Positions 14,801 through 23,798 of a DNA stretch of 30,896 nt are shown piece by piece. The stretch's first letter is position 1, and the number at the start of each line of letters is the position of its first letter. Made by a program: the position numbers and the translations under genes. The notes beneath the pieces were generated by a model that was not told the DNA's origin, ran no database searches, and worked only from the letters and a program-made list of their open reading frames with translations. This stretch comes from Pseudomonadota bacterium (GTDB lineage Bacteria; Pseudomonadota; Gammaproteobacteria; Halothiobacillales; Halothiobacillaceae), in assembly GCA_021795795.1 (NCBI GenBank), contig JAJYPA010000044.1, positions 1 through 30,896 on the forward strand, read 5' to 3'.

Positions 14801-15166
14801 TTATCTTCCGAGAACGGGGATAGAGCGTGCAGTGAACAAATCAGCTGCGAAGTGAATCAGGTATGCCGATCCGACCAGAAGCGCCGCAATGCGAAGCATC
14901 TCCTGCCCATCGGTTTCCGGCTTCCAGTGATAGGGGCGATGCAAACCGTAGCCAACCAGACCGGCGAAGGCGACGCTATGGAAAAACTGCCTGTGGTGCG
15001 GATAGATGGCTGGTTCAATAACATCGGGCAAGCTGGCAAGCAGAGCCGAGGCGGCTCCGCCGACAAGAGGATGTGCGATACCCTTTTGCTGATCCGCTGG
15101 ACATGACGCGAGATAGCCCGCAGTCGCAGTGAAGTTGATAAGGCGATGTGTGTTTCCGCAGGGCAT
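14801..15166 (-). CDS. Small DUF457/YdjM-like membrane protein
   Basis: The 121-aa protein resembles the membrane-bound metal-dependent hydrolase-like family (DUF457, E. coli YdjM/LexA-regulated group). Polar motifs between hydrophobic stretches fit that family: THRLINF near the start, [21 protein letters not shown], and HFAADLFT near the end. These histidines and aspartates would be the metal ligands. Hydrophobic segments lie near residues 32-46, 63-75 and 91-105. A GAGGAGA ribosome site lies just before the ATG. It is 11 bases from the WYL gene and 10 bases from the helicase gene, so it is part of the operon. Its role in defence is unknown; a membrane anchor or a membrane-damaging effector are both possible. 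Confidence 0.75.
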   Translation of the reverse strand: MPCGNTHRLINFTATAGYLASCPADQQKGIAHPLVGGAASALLASLPDVIEPAIYPHHRQFFHSVAFAGLVGYGLHRPYHWKPETDGQEMLRIAALLVGSAYLIHFAADLFTARSIPVLGR

Positions 15167-15177
15167 ACCCTATCTCC

Positions 15178-16080
15178 TCAACTGACTGTGGATCGTGTGG
15201 GTGCGACATACCCCGGTGCGAGGCTGAGGTTCGCCACATCGACGAGTGAAAGGTGGTTGCGCAGCCACAGATGGAATTCTGCCCCCTTGAGACTGTGATT
15301 CTCAGTGCAGTCGACATTCCACCGACGGAGCAGATAGCCAGCGAGGGCCGCGCGGACCCGGACACGCAGAACACCCGCCACCATGCCGTAATCGGCTTCG
15401 ACGGTGTCCGGGTGCTGAACATTCGCCGGATGCGGCACCAGTTCGAGTTCGACGATGCGACTCCATTGGATGTCCTGGTCTGACATCTCCCGTTCTTCTG
15501 GGCGGCCCGGCATCATACGGGCATCGGCGATGCGCGTTAGTACAAAATCCCGGAATTCGCCGCTGCGCCGATCGTATGCCCGGACATGCCAACGCAAGCC
15601 ATCATCGGCCAGCGCAAACGGAACAATCTCGCGCGTTGTCAGGCCGCTCGACAGAGCACGGTAGGTGACTGCCACTGCGATCTTCTTGTGGATGGCACGG
15701 GTGATCACAGAAAGCATTTCGAGATCCGGCTTGCTCAACAGACCTGGGCTCTCGCAAGGAACTAAAGCCTTGAGTCGCAGTGGTTCGCCGTCGCCAAACC
15801 CATGCGACAACCACGCCAGCACCCGTTCAGGCGAAAACTCGAACACCGGGCGAAACCATTCGCTCCTGACATACATCTTACCCTTGGTATCGTAATCGAG
15901 ATTGCGGGGCGCAATCTCCTTGTATTGACTAATATCGCGGGTTGCAGCTGCCGCCTGGATGCCAAACCGTGCAACCAAATCCTGGCGGCGGATCTCGCCA
16001 AGGAAACGCAGACGCAACTCAATGAACGCAAGGCGGTCACGTTGCGCCTGGGTCATTTCTGAAATCTTGGTGCTGGGCAT
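15178..16080 (-). CDS. WYL-domain transcription regulator (BrxR/CapW-like)
   Basis: The 300-aa protein has an N-terminal winged helix-turn-helix (about residues 12-75: RLAFIELRLRFLGEIRRQDL, then FGIQAAAATRDI). A WYL domain lies at about 125-200 (AVAVTYRALSSGL, REIVPFALADDGLRWHVRAY), and a C-terminal WCX-like part follows. The usual W-Y-L triplet reads W-H-V here. Proteins of this build repress BREX, CBASS and other defence operons and are thought to respond to a ligand or to nucleic acid. It is the first gene of the operon and directly follows the promoter at 16122-16150, so autorepression of the whole cluster is the likely mode of control. Family assignment is strong; the ligand is unknown. 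Confidence 0.9.
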   Translation of the reverse strand: MPSTKISEMTQAQRDRLAFIELRLRFLGEIRRQDLVARFGIQAAAATRDISQYKEIAPRNLDYDTKGKMYVRSEWFRPVFEFSPERVLAWLSHGFGDGEPLRLKALVPCESPGLLSKPDLEMLSVITRAIHKKIAVAVTYRALSSGLTTREIVPFALADDGLRWHVRAYDRRSGEFRDFVLTRIADARMMPGRPEEREMSDQDIQWSRIVELELVPHPANVQHPDTVEADYGMVAGVLRVRVRAALAGYLLRRWNVDCTENHSLKGAEFHLWLRNHLSLVDVANLSLAPGYVAPTRSTVS

Positions 16081-16121
16081 CTACCTATTACTCCTGACGA
16101 TATATCAGCATTATTTTACGC

Positions 16122-16150
16122 AGTTTATTCGCATCAAAACACTGTGTCAA
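16122..16150 (-). promoter_or_regulatory. Sigma70-type promoter of the defence operon
   Basis: On the minus strand TTGACA (16145-16150) and TAAACT (16122-16127) are separated by exactly 17 bases, about 40 bases before the WYL gene start. AGGAG lies between the promoter and the ATG. No comparable promoter was noticed in the short gaps further downstream, so this is likely the main promoter of all ten genes. Confidence 0.7.
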
Positions 16151-16787
16151 GCATCGCATTTTGTTTTTTCATGAATCGCCTTTTGATTATGACTAAAACT
16201 TTGCGAAAACCGGCCACCTCAGATCATGTCCATAGCGGCGACCAAAACAATGTGTGAAAGCCAGTAGCCAGAATTACCACTGAATGCGGACGAGGGTTCG
16301 GTTGCGACAATGGGAATCGAACTGATGGCCGATCGGAACAGGCGGACAGCGTTAATTGACGGCAAAACCCAAAGGGCGACTGGTAGTAACATGCTGATTC
16401 CGCAGCGTTCCGCACCAATCCCCACATTTCCGCAATCGCATTACAGACGCGGTTTGAAACGAGCGGCGATTACACCACCAGTACACCAACCCCAACCGTT
16501 CTCGGTTGGGGTTTTTTTCTGGCGATTCACGCCAGTTCCCGCGTACCGTTGCGGATCCCTGCAAAAGCCTGCGGACTTCGCTAACCAGCCATTCAACCCA
16601 TCTTTCGGCACATTCCTCTCTCTCCAAGCCATTCTTCTCTCCGGCTTCGCTCTCCCTGATCCGCCGGAAGTCCGCAAAGGCTGAAAATTATATACATACA
16701 GATCAATGCGTTACGCGCGGACGAATCAACCGTGTTTGATTGCAGCATTGGTAAGCGAAAGGTATAGTCTCGCGAATACCTATAGTC
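16151..16787. other. Gene-poor spacer between defence operon and toxin remnant
   Basis: About 640 bases without a recognisable gene. It holds the strong terminator at 16488-16518, immediately followed by a second hairpin (CTGGCG-ATTCA-CGCCAG, near 16519-16535). Open frames here do not resemble any protein I know and have no plausible ribosome sites. The terminator must serve something to its left on the plus strand, but I could not identify an RNA gene or reading frame there. The stretch may be the eroded edge of an island. Confidence 0.5.
16488..16518 (+). terminator. Rho-independent terminator
   Basis: A 10-bp stem (AACCCCAACC paired with GGTTGGGGTT) with a 6-base loop is followed by seven T residues on the plus strand. 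It resembles the terminator after the tmRNA-like end at 29602-29633, which also has a CCCAACC/GGTTGGG stem. Confidence 0.85.
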
Positions 16788-16883
16788 ATGACAACCTGTC
16801 TGAAGAAAGGCCGTAACGGAACTCCAGGTAATTCACTGTGCTTGTCCTGGGCCTTTCTATCATGGGGAGATGTCCAATGTTGT

Positions 16884-17075
16884 GCAGTAGCACCTGAGCG
16901 TAGCGTCTACCCCAAGGAACTGTTGGCCCTCGGCATTCGGGATTATCGGCAGACCGCCTTCAAGCCCTATCAAGTGATCTACCGTGTCATGGGGCAGAAG
17001 GTCTACATTTATGTGATCGCCGACGGTCGGCGAGATATGCAGTCGCTCTTGGCGCGTCGCCTGCTTGGTGTTTGA
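16884..17075 (+). pseudogene. C-terminal part of a ParE/RelE-type toxin
   Basis: The frame from about 16884 reads APERSVYPKELLALGIRDYR and then KPYQVIYRVMGQKVYIYVIA and DGRRDMQSLLARRLLG, the classic C-terminal two thirds of a ParE-family toxin. The N-terminal helices (about 35-40 residues) are missing: the open frame continues back to 16788, but that upstream part is unlike any toxin. No antitoxin gene is seen. It is a truncated relic that lies 53 bases from the end of nrdB. Confidence 0.75.
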
Positions 17076-17128
17076 CTGCCGAAGGTGCGCAGATGACCCG
17101 CAGAAGGGTTCTCTTGCTGCTTTAATAG

Positions 17129-18154
17129 TTAATCCCAAGAAAGCGCCCCTCCGGTCTGGTATTCCGTCACCCGGGTTTCAAAGAAGTTCTTCTCTTTCCG
17201 CAAATTAGCCTGTTCATCAAGCCAATTCAGTACGCTTTCCGCACCGGGAAATGGTTCAGACAAGCCCAACTGCCGGGCCCTGCGGTTGGCAATGAAACGA
17301 AACTGCGCCATGTGGACATCGGCGTTATATCCCAGTATGGGCTCCCTTAGAACATAACGGGCGTAATCCGCTTCGGCCGCTTCGGATTCCTCCCATAGAT
17401 TCTTTACCGCATCCGGGTTCAGCTGAAGTTGTTCTTCCTGTATCAATGTCCGCACAACCCGAATTCCAAAGGCGCAGTGGAGCACTTCGTCGCGCATGAT
17501 GTACTGGAGCTGTTCCGCAACGCCTTTCATCAAACCGCGACGTTGCAAGGAAAAGATTGGCGAGAACCCGTTATAGAACCAGCAGCCTTCAAAAATCCCT
17601 GCGAAAAAAAGGTAAGAGAGCGCAAATTCGTGGAGATTGTCCCTGTCGGCAAGGTCGAAATTCGATCGCATCACCCGTTCTAGACGTCGATTGGCCAGCT
17701 GGATCTTCCCGTATATTTCCGGGATTACCCGGTAACGGTTGTAGATTTCCTGCTGGTCCAGCCCCAGGCTCTCGATGCAATGCTGATATGTCCAGGTATG
17801 CAATGCTTCTTCATAGACCTGCCGTGCCTGATAGATCTGCAGCTCGGGCGCCGTCATTTTTTCCATCACGGCCAGCCCGATGTTGCGCATGGCCAGAATG
17901 TCGGAAGTCGTGAGATAAGCCAGGACATTCTCGAATACATGCTGCTCCGCCGGGGTCAGTTTGTGATGGTAATCATGGACATCCTGCGCCATAGAAATTT
18001 CAAGCGGTGTCCAGTGGTTGCGGTTGGCATTCAGGAAGAATTCCCACGCCCACGGGTATTTGAAAGGCGCCAGTTGATTGATGTCTGTGCGCGCATTCAC
18101 GATGCGCTTGTCGTTCACATTGATCGGCTCCAGGGATCGAAGGATGGCATTCAT
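17129..18154 (-). CDS. nrdB: Class Ia ribonucleotide reductase, beta subunit
   Basis: The 341-aa radical-generating subunit forms the di-iron tyrosyl-radical cofactor that starts reduction of ribonucleotides by NrdA. Ligands line up with E. coli NrdB: Asp85 (LTTSDI), Glu116 and His119 (EEALHTW), then Glu in GIFEGCWF and Glu/His in RDEVLHCAFG. The radical tyrosine is Tyr123 in HTWTY, so it is the tyrosine type rather than the phenylalanine (chlamydial) type. The ATG at 18154 is chosen because it overlaps the nrdA stop as ATGA and has GAGG upstream; an in-frame ATG five codons earlier is less likely. It is co-transcribed with nrdA and shares its riboswitch control. Confidence 0.95.
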   Translation of the reverse strand: MNAILRSLEPINVNDKRIVNARTDINQLAPFKYPWAWEFFLNANRNHWTPLEISMAQDVHDYHHKLTPAEQHVFENVLAYLTTSDILAMRNIGLAVMEKMTAPELQIYQARQVYEEALHTWTYQHCIESLGLDQQEIYNRYRVIPEIYGKIQLANRRLERVMRSNFDLADRDNLHEFALSYLFFAGIFEGCWFYNGFSPIFSLQRRGLMKGVAEQLQYIMRDEVLHCAFGIRVVRTLIQEEQLQLNPDAVKNLWEESEAAEADYARYVLREPILGYNADVHMAQFRFIANRRARQLGLSEPFPGAESVLNWLDEQANLRKEKNFFETRVTEYQTGGALSWD

Positions 18155-20949
18155 TGGCAAGCCTCGCATTCGGGATCAAGAATCGAACAGATTTTGGGCA
18201 TGGGTTCTTGCCCGCCGGACCCGGAAACCTCGACCATGATGGGAGCAAGGCTTTTCTCCATGGCGGTTGCCCCCAGGGTACGCAGATAGTAGGTGGTCTT
18301 GAGCCCCCGTTTCCAGGCCAACCGGTACAGCTCATCAAGTTTCTTGCCCGATGCCCCGGCAACATACAGGTTCAGCGACTGTGCCTGGTCAATCCACTTC
18401 TGGCGCCGCGCGGCAGCTTCCACCAGCCAAACTGGGTCAATTTCAAAGGCCGTGGCATAACGGAATTTGATCTCTTGCGGAATGCGGTCGATGGCACCGA
18501 GAGCGCCGTCAAAGTATTTCAGATCCGACAGCATCACGGCATCCCATAGTCCAAGCGCTTTCAGCTCTTTCACCAATGCCTCGTTCACCACAGCGAACTC
18601 CCCTGAAAGGTTGGATTTCACATACAGGTTCTGGTATTCGGGCTCGATGGATGCGGACACTCCCACGATGTTGGAAATCGTGGCCGTGGGGGCAATGGCG
18701 ACGCAATTGGAGTTGCGCATCCCATGTCTGGCAATGCGCTCCTTCAGCAAACTCCAGTCCATTGTGACGCTACGGTCCAGCTCCAGGAAACCGCCGCGCG
18801 ATTTTTCAAGGAGGTCAACGGATTCATGCGGCAGTATTCCCTTGTCCCACAGGCTCCCTGAAAAAGTGGAATAACGTCCACGCTCTTCGGCAAGTTCGGT
18901 GGAAGCCCAGTAGGCGGAGTAGCAAAGCGCTTCCATGGCCCGGTCGGAAAATTCCACCGCCTTCTCGGATGCATAGGGAATGCCCAGGCGTTGCAGGCAG
19001 TTTGAAAAGCCCATGATGCCAAGGCCCACAGGGCGGTGTCGCACATTGGCATTGCGCGCCTTCAATGTGGGGTAGAAATTGATGTCCACCACATTGTCCA
19101 GCAAGCGCATGGCACTGCGAACCGTCCTTCCGAGTTTGTCCTGATCCAGGTGCCACCCTTCTTCTCCCGGGACCAGATGCGCCAGCAGATTAACGGAGCC
19201 CAGGTTGCAGACCGCGGTTTCGGAATGGGATGTATTAAGGGTAATTTCCGTGCACAGGTTCGAACTGTGGATGACACCCACATGCTGCTGGGGGGAGCGC
19301 AAATTGCAGGCGTCCTTGAATGTGATCCAGGGATGCCCCGTCTCGAACAGCATGGTCAGCATCTTGCGCCACAACTGAACGGCCGGAACGCGCTTGGACA
19401 GCGGGATTTCTCCGCGCAGCGCCTTGGCCTCGTAGTCCCGGTAGGCCGTTTCAAACGATTCCCCAAAGCACTCATGCAAATCGGGAACATCCGAAGGCGA
19501 GAACAGGGTCCACTCGCCATTTTCCTCCACGCGTTTCATGAACAGGTCAGGTATCCAGTGGGCTGTATTCATGTCATGCGTGCGCCTGCGCTCATCACCC
19601 GTGTTCTTTCTGAGTTCGAGGAATTCCTCGATGTCCAGATGCCAGGTTTCCAGGTAGGCACAGACGGCCCCCTTGCGCTTCCCTCCCTGATTGACGGCCA
19701 GCGCCGTGTCGTTGACCACCTTCAGGAACGGGATCACTCCCTGGCTCTTTCCATTGGTGCCCTTGATGCGACTTCCGAGGGAACGCACGGGAGTCCAGTC
19801 GTTTCCAAGTCCCCCCGCATATTTCTGCAGCAAGGCGTTTTCCTTGATTGCCTGATAAATGCCGTCCAGGTCATCCGAAACTGTGGTCAGGTAGCAGGAG
19901 GAGAGCTGTGGATGCCGGGTTCCGCTGTTGAATAGGGTCGGGGTCGAACTCATGAAATCAAAGGACGACAGCAGGTGATAAAACTCGATGGCTCGCTCTT
20001 CCCGGTTGATCTCGTTGATCGCAAGCCCCATGGCAACCCGCATGAAAAATGTCTGGGGCAATTCGATCCGCCGCTCTTCGCGATGCAAAAAATAACGGTC
20101 ATACAAAGTCTGAAGCCCCAGGTAATCAAACTGGAAATCCCGCTTCGGCACAAGGGCCTGCCCCAGTTTTTCCAGGTCATAGTCCTTCAGGCGCAAGTCC
20201 AGAAGCTCCCCTTCGATGCCCTGGTCGACGAGCAGCACCAGCGCTTCCGGATAACGAGCCTCCATGTCGGCCTGCGGAATGTCCCGTTCCAGCACTTCGC
20301 CACGGATGATGCGAAGCAGCAGACGGGCAGCCGCCTTGCTGTAATCAGGGTCCTGTTCGATGAGGGTGCGAGCCGCCAGAACCAGAGCCTGGTGCACAAC
20401 CGCCTCTTCCACCCCATCGTAGAGGTTTTGTAAGGCCAGCCTTACGATCGCTTCGGGTTCCACGCCAGCCAGTCCTTCACAGGCTTCAAAGCAAGCCGCA
20501 TGCAGCCATTTCATGTCCAAAGGGAGCCGTTTCCCATGAACGATCATGTGAATCGCTGCGATCCCCAGGCTCCCTTCTCCAACCTGCACTTCGGTTACCC
20601 GCGCTGCCGCCCGTTTCTCCCGGTACAGCACATAGGCACGGGCCACATCGTGTTCGCCTGAACGCATCAACGCCAGCTCCACCTGGTCCTGGATGTCTTC
20701 GATATGAACAGCTCCGCCGGCCGGCAAACGCCGCGTCAATGCGGTCATCACCGTTTCTGTCAGGCGCCTGACCAGGTCGCGCGTCTTTGCCGAAGCGACA
20801 CCCTGCTGCCCCGAAACCGCAAGGAAAGCCTTGGTCATGGCAGCGGAAATTTTTTCTGATTGAAACGGAACGATGGCGCCGTTGCGTCGGATCACTTCCA
20901 GGCCAACATTCTGGACAGAATATGAGGCAGCGAGCTGTAGGGATGACAT
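18151..20949 (-). CDS. nrdA: Class Ia ribonucleotide reductase, alpha subunit
   Basis: The 932-aa catalytic subunit reduces ribonucleoside diphosphates to deoxy forms. An N-terminal ATP-cone (about residues 18-110, starting VIRRNGAIVPFQSEKISAAM) gives allosteric activity control. The catalytic set is present: SSCYLTT with the first redox cysteine, SNLCTEI with the Asn-Cys-Glu triad, AVCNLGSVN with the second redox cysteine, and the radical-transfer tyrosine pair in TTYYLRT. The C-terminal shuttle is PECEACQ. The start at 20949 is preferred because AAGGAG lies just upstream and the family motif follows; an in-frame ATG 105 bases upstream would add an unrelated leader. The stop overlaps nrdB. 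Expression is likely off when cobalamin is plentiful. Confidence 0.95.
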   Translation of the reverse strand: MSSLQLAASYSVQNVGLEVIRRNGAIVPFQSEKISAAMTKAFLAVSGQQGVASAKTRDLVRRLTETVMTALTRRLPAGGAVHIEDIQDQVELALMRSGEHDVARAYVLYREKRAAARVTEVQVGEGSLGIAAIHMIVHGKRLPLDMKWLHAACFEACEGLAGVEPEAIVRLALQNLYDGVEEAVVHQALVLAARTLIEQDPDYSKAAARLLLRIIRGEVLERDIPQADMEARYPEALVLLVDQGIEGELLDLRLKDYDLEKLGQALVPKRDFQFDYLGLQTLYDRYFLHREERRIELPQTFFMRVAMGLAINEINREERAIEFYHLLSSFDFMSSTPTLFNSGTRHPQLSSCYLTTVSDDLDGIYQAIKENALLQKYAGGLGNDWTPVRSLGSRIKGTNGKSQGVIPFLKVVNDTALAVNQGGKRKGAVCAYLETWHLDIEEFLELRKNTGDERRRTHDMNTAHWIPDLFMKRVEENGEWTLFSPSDVPDLHECFGESFETAYRDYEAKALRGEIPLSKRVPAVQLWRKMLTMLFETGHPWITFKDACNLRSPQQHVGVIHSSNLCTEITLNTSHSETAVCNLGSVNLLAHLVPGEEGWHLDQDKLGRTVRSAMRLLDNVVDINFYPTLKARNANVRHRPVGLGIMGFSNCLQRLGIPYASEKAVEFSDRAMEALCYSAYWASTELAEERGRYSTFSGSLWDKGILPHESVDLLEKSRGGFLELDRSVTMDWSLLKERIARHGMRNSNCVAIAPTATISNIVGVSASIEPEYQNLYVKSNLSGEFAVVNEALVKELKALGLWDAVMLSDLKYFDGALGAIDRIPQEIKFRYATAFEIDPVWLVEAAARRQKWIDQAQSLNLYVAGASGKKLDELYRLAWKRGLKTTYYLRTLGATAMEKSLAPIMVEVSGSGGQEPMPKICSILDPECEACQ

Positions 20950-21026
20950 AGGCCGGTTCTCCTTGAGTATTGAGCAGTTGAGGGAGAGTCGGAAGATGAA
21001 TCGGCAGGGATCGGGGAACACCGGGT

Positions 21027-21052
21027 GCGGAGTTAACCACTTGATTCTCCGC
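21027..21052 (-). promoter_or_regulatory. Hairpin in nrdAB leader, possible expression platform
   Basis: GCGGAG and CTCCGC form a 6-bp stem with a 14-base loop between the cobalamin aptamer and the nrdA start. No T-run follows, so if it takes part in switching it is more likely through translation or Rho than through an intrinsic terminator. Confidence 0.35.
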
Positions 21053-21107
21053 AACTGCCAACATCGTCCCCGGAGTCACCCCGCCCCATTCAGACAATAA
21101 AAATTCG

Positions 21108-21286
21108 ATGGCAGGTTTCCTGGCTTTCGGGTCTTCATCTTGCGCAGACCTTCCCGGATTGAACCGGTGGCATAGAGGAACGCAAGACTCGCCGACTACA
21201 GTTGCGGGGGCAGCTCCGGCATGGAAAAAACTTTCGTACCGGATTCCCTATTATCCTGACGGCTCACGCGCGTCAGGCACCATCTG
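21108..21286 (-). ncRNA. Cobalamin riboswitch upstream of nrdAB
   Basis: Read on the minus strand, the segment has the order of conserved cobalamin aptamer blocks. These are a 5' paired arm (GCCTGACG...CGTCAGG), then GGGAATCCGGT, then the B12 box GCCGGAGCTGCCCCCGCAAC (within 21198-21220). GTCGGCGAGT, GCCACCGG, GGGAAGG (21149-21155) and a closing GAAAGCCAGGAAACCTGCC (21110-21128) follow. It lies about 160 bases before the nrdA start and after the promoter at 21292-21322. Cobalamin binding should lower expression of the B12-independent reductase. It is on the same strand as metE but downstream of it, so it does not control metE unless transcripts run antisense. Confidence 0.93.
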
Positions 21287-21291
21287 GGCAC

Positions 21292-21322
21292 ACTATACCG
21301 CAATAAGCTGTGGTTTTGTCAA
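21292..21322 (-). promoter_or_regulatory. Putative nrdAB promoter
   Basis: On the minus strand TTGACA (21317-21322) and TATAGT (21292-21297) are separated by 19 bases, a little longer than ideal. The -10 is part of an NrdR-like half-site (TATAGTGT), and the -35 overlaps the arm of the palindrome at 21318-21357. A transcript from here would begin just before the cobalamin aptamer. Confidence 0.55.
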
Positions 21323-21357
21323 CAGCAAAACACTATAAATTGTGTTTTGCTGTTGAC
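21318..21357. promoter_or_regulatory. Perfect 16-bp inverted repeat with NrdR-box-like centre
   Basis: The arms GTCAACAGCAAAACAC (21318-21333) and GTGTTTTGCTGTTGAC (21342-21357) are exact reverse complements around an 8-base AT-rich centre. The inner 16 bases, ACACTATAAATTGTGT (21330-21345), closely match the NrdR box (ACACWATATATWGTGT type). A second half-site, ACACTATA, starts 40 bases away at 21290, so two boxes about four helical turns apart flank the nrdAB promoter, as NrdR repression requires. There is no T-run to make it a terminator for metE. Confidence 0.65.
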
Positions 21358-21398
21358 CTGGGAGTGGAGCTGGTCTGGTTGGGCTGCGGTCCCTCGGT

Positions 21399-23687
21399 TC
21401 AGGCCAGATGGGCGCGCAGGGTTTGGGCTGCTGCTACCATGTTGGCCAAGGCTGGGGTGACTTCGCTCCACTGGCGGGTTTTCAGCCCGCAGTCTGGATT
21501 GATCCAGAGACGCTCGAGCGGAATCCGTTCGGCGGCTTTCCTCATCAGTTCCACCACCTGTTGCGTTGTCGGAATATTGGGTGAATGGATGTCGTAAACA
21601 CCGGGCCCAATGGCGTTCGGATACTTGAACTGATCGAAGGCCTCCAGCAGCTCCATATCCGAACGGGAGGTCTCGATGGTGATGACATCGGCATCCATGG
21701 CGGCGATGGCTTCAATAATGTCGTTGAACTCCGAATAGCACATGTGGGTATGAATCTGGGTTTCATCGGCTACACCGTTGGCCGCGATGCGGAACGACCC
21801 CACTGCCCAATCCAGATAGGTTTTCCATTGCGACTTTCGCAGGGGCAGGCCTTCGCGCAACGCGGCTTCGTCGATCTGGATGATGCGCACGCCCGCCTTT
21901 TCCAGGTCCAACACCTCCTCCCGTATGGACAGGGCAAGCTGTGTGCAGGTCACTGAGCGAGGTTGGTCATCGCGCACGAAAGACCAGTTGAGGAGAGTTA
22001 CGGGTCCCGTGAGCATGCCTTTCATTGGTCGGTCGGTCAGGGATTGGGCGTACTTGATCCAGTCCACCGTCATGGCCTTGGGGCGCCTGATGTCGCCGTA
22101 CAAAATGGGAGGTTTGACGCAGCGCGAGCCGTAGGACTGCACCCAGCCGAACTGGCTGAAGGCATAGCCGTCGAGCCGCTCGCCGAAGTACTCCACCATG
22201 TCGTTGCGTTCGGCTTCGCCATGGACCAGAACATCCAGCCCCAGCGTCTCCTGCTCGCGAACGCTGCGGGCGATCTCGGCTTGTATGGCGGTCTTGTAGG
22301 CTACTCCGTCGAGCCCACCCGCTTTGAAACGGTTGCGTACCTGCCGGATTTCAGTGGTTTGTGGAAAAGATCCGATGGTGGTGGTCGGGAATAGGGGCAA
22401 ATTAAGGAGCGATGCCTGACGAGCTGCCCGGGCCTCATAGGCACTCCGGCGTTGGCCGAGTTGCGGTGTGATTCTTGTCAGAGCCCCTTGGACTGCCGGG
22501 TTATGGATGCGGGGCGAATTGCGGCGCTGCTCAATGTCGGTTCGGTTGAGCTCCAGCTTGGCAGCAACCGCCTGACGGCCCTGGTTCAGGGCAACGGAGA
22601 GGATGTGCAACTCCTCGATCTTTTGCCTGGCAAAGGCCAGCCACGATTTGATCTCGCCATCCAGATTCTGTTCGCTTTCCAGGTCCACCGGCACATGCAG
22701 CAAAGAACAGGAGGGAGCGATCCACAGTCGATGACCCAGCCGTTCTGCGATGGGCTCGAGCCAGTCCAACACAGCATTGAGATCGCTCTTCCAGATGTTG
22801 CGACCATTGATGATCCCTAGGGAGAGGACCTTGAGACCGGTCATCAGGCCCAACAGGGGCAAAACTTCCTCCCGCGCATTGACCGCATCCAGATGGATGC
22901 CTGCAACCGGAAGCTCTGCGACAAGGCGAAGGTTGTCCTGAAGTGGACCAAAATAGGTGGCGAGCAGTATTTTGATGCGAGTTGCTTTGAGGTCGTGATA
23001 GGCAAGATTGAATGCATGGCGCCACTCTGCGTCCAATTCGGTTGCGAGGATCGGCTCGTCGACCTGTACCCATTCCGCGCCTGCGTCGGACAGTATTTCC
23101 AGCAGGTGTCCATAAACCGGGACGAGGCGCGGCAACAGGGACAGCTTGTCGCAACCGTCCTTGGACTTGCCCAAGGCCAGGTAAGTGAGCGGGCCAATGA
23201 TCACCGGTTTTCCTCTGACGCCCAAGGCCCGGGCTTCAGCCAATTGCTCCAGTAGACGGGAAGCATCCAGCGTAAACTTGGTGGCGACTGTAAATTCCGG
23301 GACAATGTAGTGGTAATTGGTATCGAACCACTTGGTCATTTCGCCGGCCGCTATCCCACCACAACATGATGACTGAGTGGATTGGGCCGAGCGACCACGC
23401 GCCACGCGAAAGTAGTTGTCCAGCGCATTGCCGTCGAACCCCAGTGCCCGCTCTGGCAGGTTGCCCAGCGTGAAGCTCATGTCCAGCACCTGATCGTAAA
23501 ACGAGAAATCGCCAACGGGGGTCCAGTCCAGAATTTTCTGGTCTTGCCAGTGCTGGTGGCGCAAACCGGCGCCAATTTCCTTGAGTTCGTGACGCGAAAG
23601 CCGATCGTTCCAATAATCTTCCAGCGCGAACTTCAAATCGCGCTTGTCGCCGATGCGCGGGAAGCCCAAGTTATGCGTCAATGCCAT
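21399..23687 (-). CDS. metE: Cobalamin-independent methionine synthase
   Basis: The 762-aa enzyme transfers the methyl group of 5-methyltetrahydropteroyl-triglutamate to homocysteine without B12. Two related barrels are expected: the N-terminal half begins [20 protein letters not shown] and the C-terminal half begins [12 protein letters not shown] near residue 430. The catalytic zinc ligands are all present: His648 and Cys650 (HTHMCYSEF), Glu672 (TIETSRSD) and Cys733 (NPDCGLKTR), each seven residues on from their E. coli positions. AAGG lies about 9 bases before the ATG. It is divergent from metR across a 111-base spacer, the classical MetR-activated arrangement. Length is normal. Confidence 0.97.
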   Translation of the reverse strand: MALTHNLGFPRIGDKRDLKFALEDYWNDRLSRHELKEIGAGLRHQHWQDQKILDWTPVGDFSFYDQVLDMSFTLGNLPERALGFDGNALDNYFRVARGRSAQSTQSSCCGGIAAGEMTKWFDTNYHYIVPEFTVATKFTLDASRLLEQLAEARALGVRGKPVIIGPLTYLALGKSKDGCDKLSLLPRLVPVYGHLLEILSDAGAEWVQVDEPILATELDAEWRHAFNLAYHDLKATRIKILLATYFGPLQDNLRLVAELPVAGIHLDAVNAREEVLPLLGLMTGLKVLSLGIINGRNIWKSDLNAVLDWLEPIAERLGHRLWIAPSCSLLHVPVDLESEQNLDGEIKSWLAFARQKIEELHILSVALNQGRQAVAAKLELNRTDIEQRRNSPRIHNPAVQGALTRITPQLGQRRSAYEARAARQASLLNLPLFPTTTIGSFPQTTEIRQVRNRFKAGGLDGVAYKTAIQAEIARSVREQETLGLDVLVHGEAERNDMVEYFGERLDGYAFSQFGWVQSYGSRCVKPPILYGDIRRPKAMTVDWIKYAQSLTDRPMKGMLTGPVTLLNWSFVRDDQPRSVTCTQLALSIREEVLDLEKAGVRIIQIDEAALREGLPLRKSQWKTYLDWAVGSFRIAANGVADETQIHTHMCYSEFNDIIEAIAAMDADVITIETSRSDMELLEAFDQFKYPNAIGPGVYDIHSPNIPTTQQVVELMRKAAERIPLERLWINPDCGLKTRQWSEVTPALANMVAAAQTLRAHLA

Positions 23688-23739
23688 GATAAATACCTTG
23701 CAAGAGGGAAAGATGTATCATTCTAACCGCCTCACAATA

Positions 23740-23762
23740 TGAATAATAATGGTATTATTTCA
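23740..23762. promoter_or_regulatory. AT-rich palindrome in the metE-metR spacer, possible MetR site
   Basis: TGAA and TTCA half-sites with near-symmetrical AT-rich sequence between them (TGAATAAT...ATTATTTCA) lie about 53 bases before metE and 37 before metR. MetR sites in enterics are TGAA-N5-TTCA, so the spacing here is longer than the consensus. Position between divergent partners supports an operator; the protein that binds it is inferred. Confidence 0.4.
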
Positions 23763-23798
23763 TTAATCAATTAATTTAATTCACACATTGATTTGCCC

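Noticed and set aside
19036..19935. 299-codon plus-strand open frame opposite nrdA
   Set aside because: It is fully inside nrdA on the other strand, with no family resemblance or ribosome site.
21399..23687. Cobalamin riboswitch as regulator of metE
   Set aside because: The aptamer is downstream of metE on the same strand and upstream of nrdA, so it can only act on nrdAB.
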